This document shows positions 17,540 through 26,147 of a DNA stretch of 64,000 bases, one piece after another. This DNA comes from CALKAL01 sp051846895 (GTDB taxonomy: Bacteria > Bacillota > Bacilli > Bacillales > Alkalibacillaceae): positions 1-64,000 of the forward strand of contig JBPYCQ010000007.1 in assembly GCA_051846895.1 (NCBI GenBank), given 5' to 3'. Numbering within the stretch: position 1 is the first letter of the stretch; each line of letters opens with the position of its first letter. The notes beneath the pieces were generated by a model. That model did no database searches. It was not told the origin of the DNA and saw only the letters and a program-made list of their open reading frames with translations. The position numbers and the translations under genes were made by a program.

Positions 17540-17566
17540 GAGTTGACACTGTCAACTCGGTTGATA
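17540..17566. promoter_or_regulatory. Operator palindromes downstream of the carD-like start site
   Basis: GAGTTGACA, C, TGTCAACTC is a perfect 9-bp inverted repeat (17540-17558). Overlapping it, TGTCAACTCGGTTGATA (17550-17566) repeats the core of the palindrome at 17592. Both lie between the carD-like -10 and its start codon, a position suited to repression. Confidence 0.75.
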
Positions 17567-17571
17567 ATTCA

Positions 17572-17635
17572 ATTATATTCCAATATCGCCAAAATGTCAA
17601 CTGGGTTGACATTTGGTTGCGTATATATGTATATT
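17572..17635. promoter_or_regulatory. Divergent carD/marR promoters sharing one MarR-type operator
   Basis: Minus strand: TTGACA (17600-17595), 17-base spacer, TATAAT (17577-17572), a perfect consensus. Plus strand: TTGACA (17606-17611), 18-base spacer, TATATT (17630-17635). The palindrome AAATGTCAAC-TGG-GTTGACATTT (17592-17614) contains both -35 boxes. A single bound dimer would cover both promoters, so joint control by the neighbouring MarR protein is likely (inference). Confidence 0.8.
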
Positions 17636-17666
17636 AAGTAACAGAAAATAGAATGGAGTGTAAAAA

Positions 17667-18098
17667 GTGAATCAAAACTATCAAGACTTAGATCTTATTG
17701 ATCTTATTAGCGCACGTTATCTACAACTCCGAAAAAAAACTGAAACAATGTGGAATGATCATAGTGATATCAAAATATCTTATTCCGAATGGTTAATTTT
17801 GGGGAAAATACATCAAATGGGTGATCCGACTATTTCTTCTGTTGCGAGACAAGTGGATATCTCTCGTCAGGCGACTCATAAATTTATCAAGGGTTTGAAA
17901 GATAAAGGGATTATAGAAGTGAAAAATGTGGAAAACAATAAGAAGAAGAAGTATGTCAGATTAACGGAACTGGGGATAAAATATTTTGAGGAGAATATGG
18001 CATTAAAAGTGGAACTTGAAAGCAAAATTGCAGATAAAATAGGGAAGAACCAGATCAATCAGCTTTTGGAAATATTAAAACAAGACTGGGGTATATAA
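17667..18098 (+). CDS. MarR-family transcriptional regulator
   Basis: 143-residue winged-helix dimer. The HTH and wing are seen at SEWLILGKIHQMGDPTISSV, then ARQVDISRQATHKFIKGLKD (recognition helix) and KGIIEVKNVENNKKKKYVRLT (wing). Helical dimerisation segments flank them. The GTG start follows GGAGTG by six bases. It is divergent from the CarD-like gene and shares its operator region, so it probably represses both. No Cys residue suitable for redox sensing is present, so a small ligand is the likelier signal. It is followed by a bidirectional terminator shared with ahpF. Confidence 0.88.
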   Translation: MNQNYQDLDLIDLISARYLQLRKKTETMWNDHSDIKISYSEWLILGKIHQMGDPTISSVARQVDISRQATHKFIKGLKDKGIIEVKNVENNKKKKYVRLTELGIKYFEENMALKVELESKIADKIGKNQINQLLEILKQDWGI

Positions 18099-18100
18099 GT

Positions 18101-18132
18101 AAAGGCAGCCTCTTTAGAAGATGGCTGCCTTT
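18101..18132. terminator. Bidirectional terminator between marR and ahpF
   Basis: AAAGGCAGCC and GGCTGCCTTT form a perfect 10-bp stem with a 12-base loop. A- and T-rich flanks suit both strands; the two genes converge here. Confidence 0.75.
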
Positions 18133-18144
18133 AAATATGATGAA

Positions 18145-19677
18145 TTAATTTCTTATTAAATAATCAAAAGCTCCTAAAGCCGCAGTAGCTCCTGAACCCA
18201 TTGAGATAATGATTTGTTTATAGGCGCTATCTGTACAGTCTCCTGCTGCAAATACACCAGGGACATTTGTTGCTCCGTGTTTATCTATAACGATTTCACC
18301 GAAGCGGTTACGTTCAATGGTATCACCTAACCATTCTGTATTAGGTACTAGACCAATTTGTACGAAGACACCTTCTAGTTCAATATGTTTTTCTTCGTTT
18401 GTAGCACGGTCAATATATGATAGTCCATTTACTTTATCGTCACCTGTAATTTCCTTTGTTTGAGCGTTCTTAAGTACAGTTACGTTCGGTAGACTGTTGA
18501 GACGCTTTTGAAGGACGGCATCAGCTTTTAATTCATTGTTATATTCTAATACAGTAACGTGTTTAACGATTCCTGCAAGGTCAATAGCTGCTTCAACACC
18601 AGAATTTCCACCACCGATAACTGCTACGTGTTTTCCTTCGAATAAAGGTCCATCACAGTGTGGACAGTAGGCTACTCCTTTGTTACGAAATTCATCTTCA
18701 CCTGGAACCCCGATTTTTCTCCAACGTGCTCCTGTTGATAATACGACACTTTTACTTTTTAGTAGTGCTCCGTTTTCAAGCTCAATCTCGATATGTTCAG
18801 GTGTTTTCTCTAAGCGCTTAGCGATTTGTAAGTTCATGACATCAATGTCATAATCCTTAACATGTTCTTCAAGCGTTGCAACGAACTTCGGTCCTTCAGT
18901 ATGTTTAACACTTATGAAGTTCTCAATGCCGAGTGTATCCATCACTTGTCCACCGAATCGCTCAGCAACAATACCGGTGCGGATTCCTTTACGTGCTGCA
19001 TAAATGGCTGCACTTGCACCAGCAGGCCCTCCACCAACGACAAGGACATCGAATGGGTCTTTATCAGCGAATTCTGACGCGTCAGGACCGCCGCTAACCT
19101 TTGCAATGATTTCTTCAAGAGTCATGCGTCCACTACCGAATGGTTCACCATTTAGATAGACAGTTGGAACGGCCATAACTTCTTTGCTCTCAACTTCTTC
19201 TTTAAATGCAGCGCCATCAATCATCGTATGTGTAATGCCAGGGTTTAGGACACTCATTACGTTTAAAGCTTGCACAACATCAGGACAGTTGTGGCAAGTT
19301 AAACTAACGTAAGTTTCAAAGTGATATTCGCCTTCGATTTTTTTAATTTGGTCGATGGCACTTTGGTCTACTTTTGGCGCTCTTCCGCTTACTTGTAATA
19401 GAGCTAATACTAACGATGTAAACTCATGCCCAAGAGGGACACCTGCAAAAACAATACCGGTGTCTTTGTCAGGGCGGTTGACACTAAAGCTTGGCGTACG
19501 CTGTAATTGTGTCTGCTCCACTTTAATTTTAGATGACATACTTGTCAATTCATCAGTTAAAGCAAGCATATCGCGGGATACATCATCTGATCCCGCGCTT
19601 ACTTTAATAAGGATGTCATTTTCCATAAGTTGTAGATATTGCTCTAATTGTGCTTTTATCTCTGCGTCTAATAACAT
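18145..19677 (-). CDS. ahpF: Alkyl hydroperoxide reductase subunit F
   Basis: FAD-dependent NADH:AhpC disulfide reductase of the cytosolic peroxide-scavenging system. The N-terminal tandem thioredoxin-fold domain holds the CHNC pair at Cys128/Cys131 that passes electrons to AhpC. The FAD motif VLVVGGGPAGASAA is near residue 211, the second disulfide CPHC at Cys338/Cys341, the NADH motif HVAVIGGGNSGVEAA near 350, and the FAD-closing GVFAAGDCTD near 472. The length of 510 residues is standard. It lies 15 bases downstream of ahpC, so the two form an operon under the PerR-like box at 20289. Confidence 0.97.
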   Translation of the reverse strand: MLLDAEIKAQLEQYLQLMENDILIKVSAGSDDVSRDMLALTDELTSMSSKIKVEQTQLQRTPSFSVNRPDKDTGIVFAGVPLGHEFTSLVLALLQVSGRAPKVDQSAIDQIKKIEGEYHFETYVSLTCHNCPDVVQALNVMSVLNPGITHTMIDGAAFKEEVESKEVMAVPTVYLNGEPFGSGRMTLEEIIAKVSGGPDASEFADKDPFDVLVVGGGPAGASAAIYAARKGIRTGIVAERFGGQVMDTLGIENFISVKHTEGPKFVATLEEHVKDYDIDVMNLQIAKRLEKTPEHIEIELENGALLKSKSVVLSTGARWRKIGVPGEDEFRNKGVAYCPHCDGPLFEGKHVAVIGGGNSGVEAAIDLAGIVKHVTVLEYNNELKADAVLQKRLNSLPNVTVLKNAQTKEITGDDKVNGLSYIDRATNEEKHIELEGVFVQIGLVPNTEWLGDTIERNRFGEIVIDKHGATNVPGVFAAGDCTDSAYKQIIISMGSGATAALGAFDYLIRN

Positions 19678-19692
19678 GTTGTATCTAGCTCC

Positions 19693-20256
19693 TTATATTT
19701 TTCCAACAAGGTCTAGGCTAGGCTTTAATGTTTCAGAACCTTCTTCCCATTTTGCTGGGCAAACTTCACCAGGGTTTTTACGCACGTATTGTGCAGCTTT
19801 AATTTTATTTACTAATGTACTTGCGTCACGACCAATGCCGCCAGCATTAATTTCAACTGCTTGAATAACGCCGTCTGGATCGATAATGAATGTTCCACGA
19901 TCCGCAAGACCTTCTTCTTCATTTAAAACATCAAAATTACGTGATAATTGTTGTGAAGGGTCCCCAATCATAATGTATTCGATTTTACTAATTGCTTGAG
20001 AATGATCATGCCATGCTTTGTGTGTAAAGTGGGTATCTGTTGAAACTGAATAAACTTCCACACCTAGATCTTTTAAAGTGGCATATTGATCTTGCAAATC
20101 TTCAAGTTCAGTCGGACATACGAATGTGAAATCTGCAGGGTAGAAGCAGACAACGCTCCACTGTCCTTTGAAATTTTCTTCAGAAACATCAATGAACTCA
20201 CCGTTGTGATAAGCCTTTGCTTTAAATGGTTGTACTTCCTTACCGATTAATGACAT
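19693..20256 (-). CDS. ahpC: Alkyl hydroperoxide reductase subunit C (peroxiredoxin)
   Basis: Typical two-Cys peroxiredoxin reducing H2O2 and organic hydroperoxides; it forms decameric rings in the cytosol. The peroxidatic Cys47 lies in FYPADFTFVCPTELED and the resolving Cys166 in NPGEVCPAKW. The 187-residue length and the C-terminal tail ending DLVGKI match the AhpC1 group. AGGAGG lies upstream of the ATG. It is the first gene of an ahpCF operon with a consensus-like promoter and an AT-rich palindrome of PerR type upstream. Confidence 0.97.
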   Translation of the reverse strand: MSLIGKEVQPFKAKAYHNGEFIDVSEENFKGQWSVVCFYPADFTFVCPTELEDLQDQYATLKDLGVEVYSVSTDTHFTHKAWHDHSQAISKIEYIMIGDPSQQLSRNFDVLNEEEGLADRGTFIIDPDGVIQAVEINAGGIGRDASTLVNKIKAAQYVRKNPGEVCPAKWEEGSETLKPSLDLVGKI

Positions 20257-20288
20257 AATACTGATCCTCCTAGTTGATTTTTTTATTA

Positions 20289-20341
20289 ATAATAATTATT
20301 ATCCAAAACCAATTATTATATAAGCATATCTCTCTTGTCAA
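20289..20341 (-). promoter_or_regulatory. ahpC promoter with PerR-like box
   Basis: On the minus strand TTGACA (20341-20336) precedes TATAAT (20320-20315); the spacer is 15, or 17 if TAATAA is used as -10. Downstream lies the palindrome ATAATAATTATTAT (20289-20302), close to the PerR consensus TTATAATNATTATAA. PerR control of ahpCF is known in Bacillus; the site here is inferred by resemblance. Confidence 0.65.
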
Positions 20342-20580
20342 GGAAAAGCCTTTAGTTTACTGTTTGTCGTTTGGGTGTTTTACTAAGTATAATCTTACTT
20401 ATTCTTAACATTAATTAGATAACTTATGAAATAAATTTATAAAATGTTTTTATATCAGAATAACAATTCTGAATATTTAAAATTAATAGTTTTTTGTGTG
20501 TAATTTATTTAAAGTATAGATTCAACCTGTTAGAAAAAAATATAAAAGTACTCTTAAAACTAAGACACGGAGGTAAGTAA

Positions 20581-20802
20581 ATGGGTAAAAATAAAAATCG
20601 TAATAATGAAAATATGAATGTCAAATTAGGAGGAATGGGACTTTACGGCACGACTTCTAACAGAGAAATAGGTGGCTATAAAACTTCAGGAGATATAGAA
20701 AATGCGGGACAAATCGACAAAGGCTTTAAAAGACCAGAAGATCAAGATGACGCTATGCCTGAAGCTTCTCTAGAAGAAGATAATCGAGAGCAAGATTATT
20801 AA
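20581..20802 (+). CDS. Small hydrophilic protein of unknown function
   Basis: 73 residues, no hydrophobic segment, strongly polar with a basic start (MGKNKNRNNENMNVK), a Gly-rich middle (KLGGMGLYGTTSNREIGGYK) and an acidic end. It looks disordered, like the small spore or stress peptides of Bacillus. GGAGG lies seven bases before the ATG and a strong terminator follows, so it is a real transcription unit. I cannot assign a family. Confidence 0.6.
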   Translation: MGKNKNRNNENMNVKLGGMGLYGTTSNREIGGYKTSGDIENAGQIDKGFKRPEDQDDAMPEASLEEDNREQDY

Positions 20803-20808
20803 TCAAGA

Positions 20809-20842
20809 TAAGGACTTAGGAAAAACTTTCCCTAAGTCCTTA
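20809..20842. terminator. Terminator between convergent genes
   Basis: TAAGGACTTAGG (20809-20820) and CCTAAGTCCTTA (20831-20842) form a perfect 12-bp stem with a 10-base loop, serving the small protein gene and the convergent heptad-repeat gene. Confidence 0.7.
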
Positions 20843-20845
20843 GTA

Positions 20846-21388
20846 TTAATTTTCTATTAGCTTCCTTAACATCCACGTTTCTCGTTCGTTTTTATGAATT
20901 TTATCCCAAATGTGTTCATGTTCAATTTTTACGTGCTTAATATCTGTGCGAATTTCCTTATGGTTGATATGAATGATTTCTTTTAAAATAGTTTGTTGTT
21001 TTTTAATGTCATGAATATCCGCTTTCATGATAGCTTGTTCATCTTTTATTTGTTGAATATCTGTTTGTATATCATGAATATCCGCCTTCATGATAGCTTG
21101 TTCATCTTTTATTGCATGAATATCTGCTTGCATAGCATGAATATCCGCCTTCATGATAGCTTGTTCATCTTTTATTTGTTGAATATCTGTTTGTATATCA
21201 TGAATATCCGCTTTCATGATAGCTTGTTCATCTTTAATTTGTTGAATATCCGCTTTCATAGTAGCTTGTTCGTCTTTAATTTCTTGTATGTCTAATTTCA
21301 TAGCAGTCTGCTCTTCCATTATGTGCCCAACAGTATTAACAAGTGTTGATAACATATTTTCCATCCGATTTAACTGCTCTTGCGACAT
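20846..21388 (-). CDS. Heptad-repeat coiled-coil protein
   Basis: 180-residue protein, almost entirely one long coiled coil. The unit IKDEQAIMKADIHDIQTDI recurs, with Ile, Met and Leu at a and d positions and Asp, Glu, Lys and Gln elsewhere. It ends with a basic helix (HINHKEIRTDIKHVKIEHE) and has no signal peptide or membrane segment. The ATG at 21388 is preceded by GGTGAG; a GTG four codons earlier lies in that ribosome site. Similar repeat proteins occur widely in Bacillaceae and vary in copy number; a structural or scaffold role is only a guess. The DNA repeats are described separately. Confidence 0.75.
   Translation of the reverse strand: MSQEQLNRMENMLSTLVNTVGHIMEEQTAMKLDIQEIKDEQATMKADIQQIKDEQAIMKADIHDIQTDIQQIKDEQAIMKADIHAMQADIHAIKDEQAIMKADIHDIQTDIQQIKDEQAIMKADIHDIKKQQTILKEIIHINHKEIRTDIKHVKIEHEHIWDKIHKNERETWMLRKLIEN
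21011..21262 (-). repeat. 63-bp tandem repeats inside the coiled-coil gene
   Basis: ATGAATATCCG recurs at 21011, 21074, 21137 and 21200, exactly 63 bp apart, giving three full units and a partial fourth. 63 bp equals 21 residues, three coiled-coil heptads, so copy-number change keeps both reading frame and heptad phase. The third unit diverges most (ATTGCATG for ATTTGTTG). Confidence 0.85.
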
Positions 21389-21430
21389 TATTCTCACCAT
21401 CCTAATTCCATTATATCTAAAAAATGCTAG

Positions 21431-22300
21431 CTAAACTAGGGCTAATAATTTATATAAAAAATCACTTCGCAACCTAATAAATTGACTTGCCTCACTAGGG
21501 TATACCCCTATAGGACAGTGCCATGACCAGAAAAAATCATTGTTATTCTTGCTTATGATTCCGTTTAAAAGTACATTTCTTGAAATATTTATAATCGGGA
21601 AATTTGTTATGGAATAGGAAAGTCCGGTAACGAGGTCATTTACAGTCAAGACATTGTTGTCAAAATCCATAACTTCAAAAAAGCCAGTGTATGTTTGGTC
21701 ATTTTCCTCTCCCTCTTGTAATTTAAATAAAGCTCTTGCGGGATCCCAATATTTATGGTGTTTATCTGGAAATGCGTGTAAGAATAGCCTGTTTGTTAAA
21801 TTCTCGCATTCAATTAGTGCTGGGAGGGCTTTGTTAGTTAATGTTTCTAACGTAGGATACAAGGAAGTTTGATGCTCTTTGTCAAGCCAGTACACAAATC
21901 TTTTTAGTTGAGTGAGGAACGTTTTTGAGTCGTTTTGCTTTTTCTTGAGTGTTATGTAATTAGGGTAAATGACATAAATCAATTCTTCCCAATAGGATGT
22001 ATCGCAATCTTTCCACGAAGGTGGGCAATCATTTTCTAAGTAGTTTGCCATATATGCACAAATGACTCGTAGAAATTCGTTCACTTTGTTGCTTGAAGGA
22101 TGTTTCCGCTTGTAAGCAATAAAATCATTTCCATAATAAAAGAATACCGACCGATATCGCATATCGAATTGCGAACCGATCTTCAGTTTTTCTAACATTT
22201 CTGTTCGGTCATCTTCATTTTTAAATTCATGCATAAAAGCGTTCACTTCAAAGTGGTTATTATTAGTTGAATGTTGAAATGTCCATCTGTTTACTGTCAT
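21431..22300 (-). CDS. Protein of unknown function
   Basis: 289 residues, soluble, rich in aromatic residues and His. No signal peptide or transmembrane helix. Recognisable only as mixed alpha/beta: MRYRSVFFYYGNDFIAYKR near residue 47, a helical middle with CPPSWKDCDTSYWEEL, and a beta-rich C-terminal quarter beginning FFEVMDFDNNVLTVNDL, which resembles a small barrel or SH3-like module. The start ATG has a weak GGAGG about eight bases upstream. It is a single gene next to the coiled-coil protein. I do not recognise the family; a defence-like or plasmid-like role cannot be inferred from sequence alone. Confidence 0.55.
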   Translation of the reverse strand: MTVNRWTFQHSTNNNHFEVNAFMHEFKNEDDRTEMLEKLKIGSQFDMRYRSVFFYYGNDFIAYKRKHPSSNKVNEFLRVICAYMANYLENDCPPSWKDCDTSYWEELIYVIYPNYITLKKKQNDSKTFLTQLKRFVYWLDKEHQTSLYPTLETLTNKALPALIECENLTNRLFLHAFPDKHHKYWDPARALFKLQEGEENDQTYTGFFEVMDFDNNVLTVNDLVTGLSYSITNFPIINISRNVLLNGIISKNNNDFFWSWHCPIGVYPSEASQFIRLRSDFLYKLLALV

Positions 22301-22514
22301 TTTATATTCCTCCTATATATTTAAATAGCAAGGAATATTATAGTAGCCTTTAATAAATTCTCAACGTTCCCAACTCGTTATGAAACTAGCCTTTTATGAA
22401 ATAATTATGTTTTGTTGAATGTTTTTTGTTTGAATTATAGTCTAACAGCGCATTAGGACAAAAAACAAAAAGCAGATGTTACTCTTAATTTTTGGGTAGA
22501 TATAAATCTTTATT

Positions 22515-23705
22515 CTATTTCTTAGTTAATTTAAAAAAAGCTAATGCACCTAATGCGGATGTCGTAAACATCGTTAGACTCATCGGTATTGCCGTTGTTT
22601 CGTCCAAACCGACTAATGGAGAAACGGTTGCGCCAAGTAATAGTGGAAGTGTACCTAACAACGCACTAGCACTTCCGGCACGATGGCTCTGATTTTGCAT
22701 GGCTAATGTAAAGGTGCTAGTTAAAACCATCCCCATCGTTGTCATGTAAATAAAAATTGGTATAACAATTAAAAATAATGGTCCTTCTATAAGTGTGTTA
22801 ATTAGTAAAAAAGAAGTAGCACTTACTGCGATGATGACAGCGGTTTTTAATAACGTTCTCTCGTGAATAATTCCACCAAGTCTTCCAATTAAAAAACTAC
22901 CAGTAATAATTGCAATCCCATTAATTCCAAATAAAACACTGAAAACTTGTGGAGAAACACCGTATATATCTTGATAAACAAAAGGGGTTCCAGCAACATA
23001 TGCAAAGCTTCCACCATGAATAAGACCAACAGTTAATGCGTAACCAATAAAGGAAGGATCCTTAAATAAGCTTCCCATCGTTGTAACAGAATGTTTAACC
23101 GAGCTTGGCACTCTTCTTTCAACAGGTAACGTTTCACTAAGTCTAAACGCTATATTGACAACGATTAACAAACCTAGAAAACTAAGAAAGTAAAAGATTG
23201 TATGCCATGTTGCAAAGGGAAGAAGAAGGATAGCGCCACCTGCCATGGGTGCAATCATAGGGGCTGTCGCATTGATGACCATAAGTAGAGCGAAAAATTT
23301 AGTTAATTCTTTACCACTGAAGACATCACGAACAACCGCACGCGATAAGACGACACCTGCCGAAGCGGTAAAGCCTTGTAAAAAACGTGCGATAATTAAT
23401 GTTGTAATATTCGGTGCAAATGCACATAGAAGTGAGGCGAAAATAAATAGAGTGATGGAAACGATTAATGGTTTCCTTCTTCCTTGCGCATCACTGAGTG
23501 GCCCAATGACGACTTGGCCTACTGCAAGACCAATCAGACACGTAGTTAAGCTTAATTGCACTAGAGAAGCTGCAGCACCTAAGTCTGTTGAAATCGCTGG
23601 AAAACTAGGTAAATACATATCTATATTGAGTGGTCCTAATATTCCTAATGACCCTAATAGTAAGGCTAGTGTCAGGCGTTCTTTTCCTGTTGGATTATGT
23701 ATCAT
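22515..23705 (-). CDS. Bcr/CflA-type multidrug efflux MFS transporter
   Basis: Drug:H+ antiporter of the DHA1 group with 12 predicted membrane helices over 396 residues. Family signatures are visible: MYLPSFPAISTDLGAA in helix 1, the loop 2-3 motif GPLSDAQGRRKPL, and the antiporter motif in helix 5 (GGAILLLPFATWHTIF). Bcr/CflA proteins export bicyclomycin, chloramphenicol-like compounds or sulfonamides; the true substrate is unknown. It is on the minus strand after ppaC but separated from it by a terminator, so it is its own unit. Confidence 0.9.
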   Translation of the reverse strand: MIHNPTGKERLTLALLLGSLGILGPLNIDMYLPSFPAISTDLGAAASLVQLSLTTCLIGLAVGQVVIGPLSDAQGRRKPLIVSITLFIFASLLCAFAPNITTLIIARFLQGFTASAGVVLSRAVVRDVFSGKELTKFFALLMVINATAPMIAPMAGGAILLLPFATWHTIFYFLSFLGLLIVVNIAFRLSETLPVERRVPSSVKHSVTTMGSLFKDPSFIGYALTVGLIHGGSFAYVAGTPFVYQDIYGVSPQVFSVLFGINGIAIITGSFLIGRLGGIIHERTLLKTAVIIAVSATSFLLINTLIEGPLFLIVIPIFIYMTTMGMVLTSTFTLAMQNQSHRAGSASALLGTLPLLLGATVSPLVGLDETTAIPMSLTMFTTSALGALAFFKLTKK

Positions 23706-23754
23706 ACGTTTAGCACCCTTCTTTTATACAAGTACTATGGAAGTGTAAAAAATA

Positions 23755-23778
23755 CCCGCTAGTCATTGGACTAGTGGG
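23755..23778 (-). terminator. Terminator of ppaC
   Basis: CCCGCTAGTC (23755-23764) pairs with GACTAGTGGG (23769-23778), with one G-T pair; on the minus strand it is followed by TTTTTT. It separates ppaC from the efflux gene. Confidence 0.75.
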
Positions 23779-23792
23779 CACTTTACTTAGTC

Positions 23793-24722
23793 TTAGTTAG
23801 TGTAAGCTTGAGTTAATGGTGGAACGATTTGTTTTTTACGTGATACGACACCTTTTAAGACCGCTTGATTATTTTCTAACTTAACATTAAAGGCAGCTTC
23901 AACATTAGTTGTACCTTCTCCTAATGCGATGGCTGTTGAGTCATTCGTTAAAATGTCAGTGATAACAAAAAGAAATAGGTCTAATCCCTTAGTGTCAATA
24001 TTCTTCGTTATAACATGTACAATTTCGTCTTGTCGTTCGAGAACTTCATTTGTGTCTACAGTATTAATCTGAGCAATTTCAACTTTTTTATCACCCATAG
24101 AGAATTCTTTAGCATCAAGAGAGATGAGCTCTTCAGCTGTTTTAGTACTTAAATCAGCTCCAGCTTTTAACATATCTAGTCCATATTTTTCTGCGTCAAC
24201 ACCAGCGATTGCAGCAAGCTCTTCAGCAGCTTTTACATCTTCATCTGTGCAAGTTGGTGATTTGAAGAGAAGTGAATCAGAAATAATCGCAGATAGCATC
24301 AAACCAGCTATTTCTTTTCTCACTTTAATATTGTTTTCTTTATAAAGTTTTAACAAAATCGTTGCTGTACATCCAACTGGCTCTAGTCGCATCATAAGTG
24401 GATCTTTCGTTTCAAAGTTACCAACTCTATGATGGTCAATCACTTCTGCGATGCGTACATTCGTAATGTCTTCAGCACTTTGTTGAAACTCGTTGTGATC
24501 GACAAGGATGACTGTATCAACTTCGGCTGAAACGTTTTCCACTAATCGCGGTGCTTCAACTCCAAAATAATCAAGAGCATATTGTGTTTCAGCATTAACA
24601 GAACCTAGTCTAATTGGCTCTACATCATGTCCTAATTCTTTTTTTAATTCAGCATAGGCAATAGCTGCTGTAATGGAATCTGTGTCGGGATTTTTGTGAC
24701 CGAAAACTAGCATCTTTTCCAT
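23793..24722 (-). CDS. ppaC: Manganese-dependent inorganic pyrophosphatase (class C)
   Basis: Cytosolic enzyme that hydrolyses pyrophosphate and so drives biosynthetic reactions; DHH superfamily. The Mn ligands are visible in order: FGHKNPDTDS (His, Asp), VDHNEFQQ (Asp), IDHHRVGNF (DHH motif), and GCTATILLKLYKEN after. The second domain ends with SRKKQIVPPLTQ, the substrate-binding Ser-Arg-Lys-Lys. The length of 309 residues is exactly that of the family, with no CBS insertion. GGAG precedes the ATG. Confidence 0.97.
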   Translation of the reverse strand: MEKMLVFGHKNPDTDSITAAIAYAELKKELGHDVEPIRLGSVNAETQYALDYFGVEAPRLVENVSAEVDTVILVDHNEFQQSAEDITNVRIAEVIDHHRVGNFETKDPLMMRLEPVGCTATILLKLYKENNIKVRKEIAGLMLSAIISDSLLFKSPTCTDEDVKAAEELAAIAGVDAEKYGLDMLKAGADLSTKTAEELISLDAKEFSMGDKKVEIAQINTVDTNEVLERQDEIVHVITKNIDTKGLDLFLFVITDILTNDSTAIALGEGTTNVEAAFNVKLENNQAVLKGVVSRKKQIVPPLTQAYTN

Positions 24723-25070
24723 TAGTAACTCTCCTTCTAATCAAAAATATTTTCTAGTGTATTTTAGTTCAAATTTTTCTCCAACACAATTTTAACACTA
24801 AATGGCGCGAAGGTAGAAGTATCTTAATGAAACATCAATTGATTTATGTTTTATTTGATTATGAATCTTTAAATTTAAAGTGTTCATTTATTAATTTATA
24901 TTTAAGTAATGATATTAGCTAAAAAAATTCTCGGATAAAAACGAACTTTACTATTGTACATACCCTACAATCTTTCTCTATTTCTAAATTTAGTGGAATT
25001 GGGCAAAATCTATGATAGTCCAACTTTTGATAAACAAAGCTTATCTTTAATTTATACCGAGGTGTTCTGA
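24723..25070. other. Intergenic region between divergent ppaC and membrane-protein genes
   Basis: AT-rich, no open frame. Two TTTAAATTTAAAG-like stretches near 24870 and ATTGTACATACCCTACAAT near 24953 are weak palindromes. I see no site I would assign. Confidence 0.35.
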
Positions 25071-25550
25071 ATGGCTCTTACACTAACTGCAACTTTAACA
25101 ATGATTGTTGGCATTGGATATTTAACGATGCAAAATAAAGGCCTACACAAATTTGAACAGTGGTTTTCGTTGTTTTCATTAATTATGCTTTACACAGGTT
25201 ATACTTCAATTATTAGTGTAAATTTAGAACTTTGGGAATTAAGTGAAAAAGGAACTAAACTTTTAGCGATGCGGGTTAGTTGTGTCGTGTTTGTTCCACT
25301 TACAATTCTATGGTCAATCGATCGATGGACGGCTTTTAGTCATAGTTTGATAAAAAGATGTTTATTGTTAGCATTCTATTGGCTTATTTTATATATTGGA
25401 GATTTGTCACTCAGAGTAAATGACGTTTATGTCTATAAAAACTGGAATGTCCTGCTAACGTTTTTAGGATGGATATCACTCTTTGCTATAACTGTCGGTT
25501 TTCAAACGTTATTTAGGAAATTGCTTAAAAAAGAAGGTGTCTCGATATGA
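25071..25550 (+). CDS. Membrane protein of unknown function, partner of a CBO0543-like gene
   Basis: 159 residues with four predicted membrane helices (LTATLTMIVGIGYLTM, WFSLFSLIMLYTGYTSI, LLLAFYWLILYIGDLSL, WISLFAITVGFQTLF) and a basic C terminus. The stop overlaps the next start by four bases (ATGA), so the two are translationally coupled and probably work together. No family is recognised. The ribosome site before the ATG is CGAGGTG. Confidence 0.65.
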   Translation: MALTLTATLTMIVGIGYLTMQNKGLHKFEQWFSLFSLIMLYTGYTSIISVNLELWELSEKGTKLLAMRVSCVVFVPLTILWSIDRWTAFSHSLIKRCLLLAFYWLILYIGDLSLRVNDVYVYKNWNVLLTFLGWISLFAITVGFQTLFRKLLKKEGVSI

Positions 25551-26065
25551 GTGCATTACCTCTTCCTAAATCATTTGACGCTAACGAATGGTTCGTAATC
25601 ATTTCACTCATTGTTTCTTATTACATTCTTTGGTTATTTAGAAAAAAGATGAAAACTAGCCATATCATCCTGATCATTTTATACTCGGCAACGATTGCCA
25701 GAATTGCGGATCATTCACTAGCAGGTCCGCCCATAGATGGTTATGATCTAATGGATACGGGTAAATTTGAACTGTTTGATGGTTTAACATATTTTTTATA
25801 TGGACCTTTTGGTTTTTTCTTCATCAGCATTTTTCAAAAACTTAATGTGAAAGGACTTTCAGTTTTATTTTATATTTTAGTATGGGCGACAATAAGTGTT
25901 TTTTATGAGTGGATTACTGTTTTATTTGGGGTTTTTACATTTACTGATTGGAAGTCTATATACTCTTTTCCAATCTATTTATTTACGCAATCGCTAACGT
26001 TACTATTTTATTACTTTGTTTTAAATAAACATTCTAGTGATGATCAAGGTGCTTTAAAGAATTGA
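25547..26065 (+). CDS. CBO0543 family membrane protein
   Basis: 172 residues, five predicted membrane helices. The order matches the CBO0543 family of small Firmicute membrane proteins: an N-terminal helix WFVIISLIVSYYILWLF, a polar RIADHSLAGPPIDGYDLMD segment, then FLYGPFGFFFISIFQ and VWATISVFYEWITVLFGVF. The Tyr-Glu-Trp in the fourth helix is typical. Its function is unknown; family members often occur in spore formers next to germination or sporulation genes. It overlaps the upstream gene by four bases. Confidence 0.7.
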   Translation: MSALPLPKSFDANEWFVIISLIVSYYILWLFRKKMKTSHIILIILYSATIARIADHSLAGPPIDGYDLMDTGKFELFDGLTYFLYGPFGFFFISIFQKLNVKGLSVLFYILVWATISVFYEWITVLFGVFTFTDWKSIYSFPIYLFTQSLTLLFYYFVLNKHSSDDQGALKN

Positions 26066-26147
26066 TTCTTAATTTATTCAAAAGATGAGGATATTTCTCT
26101 AAATCATTCAATAAATATAAAGTAGGAATGTTGAGGGGGAGATATTC

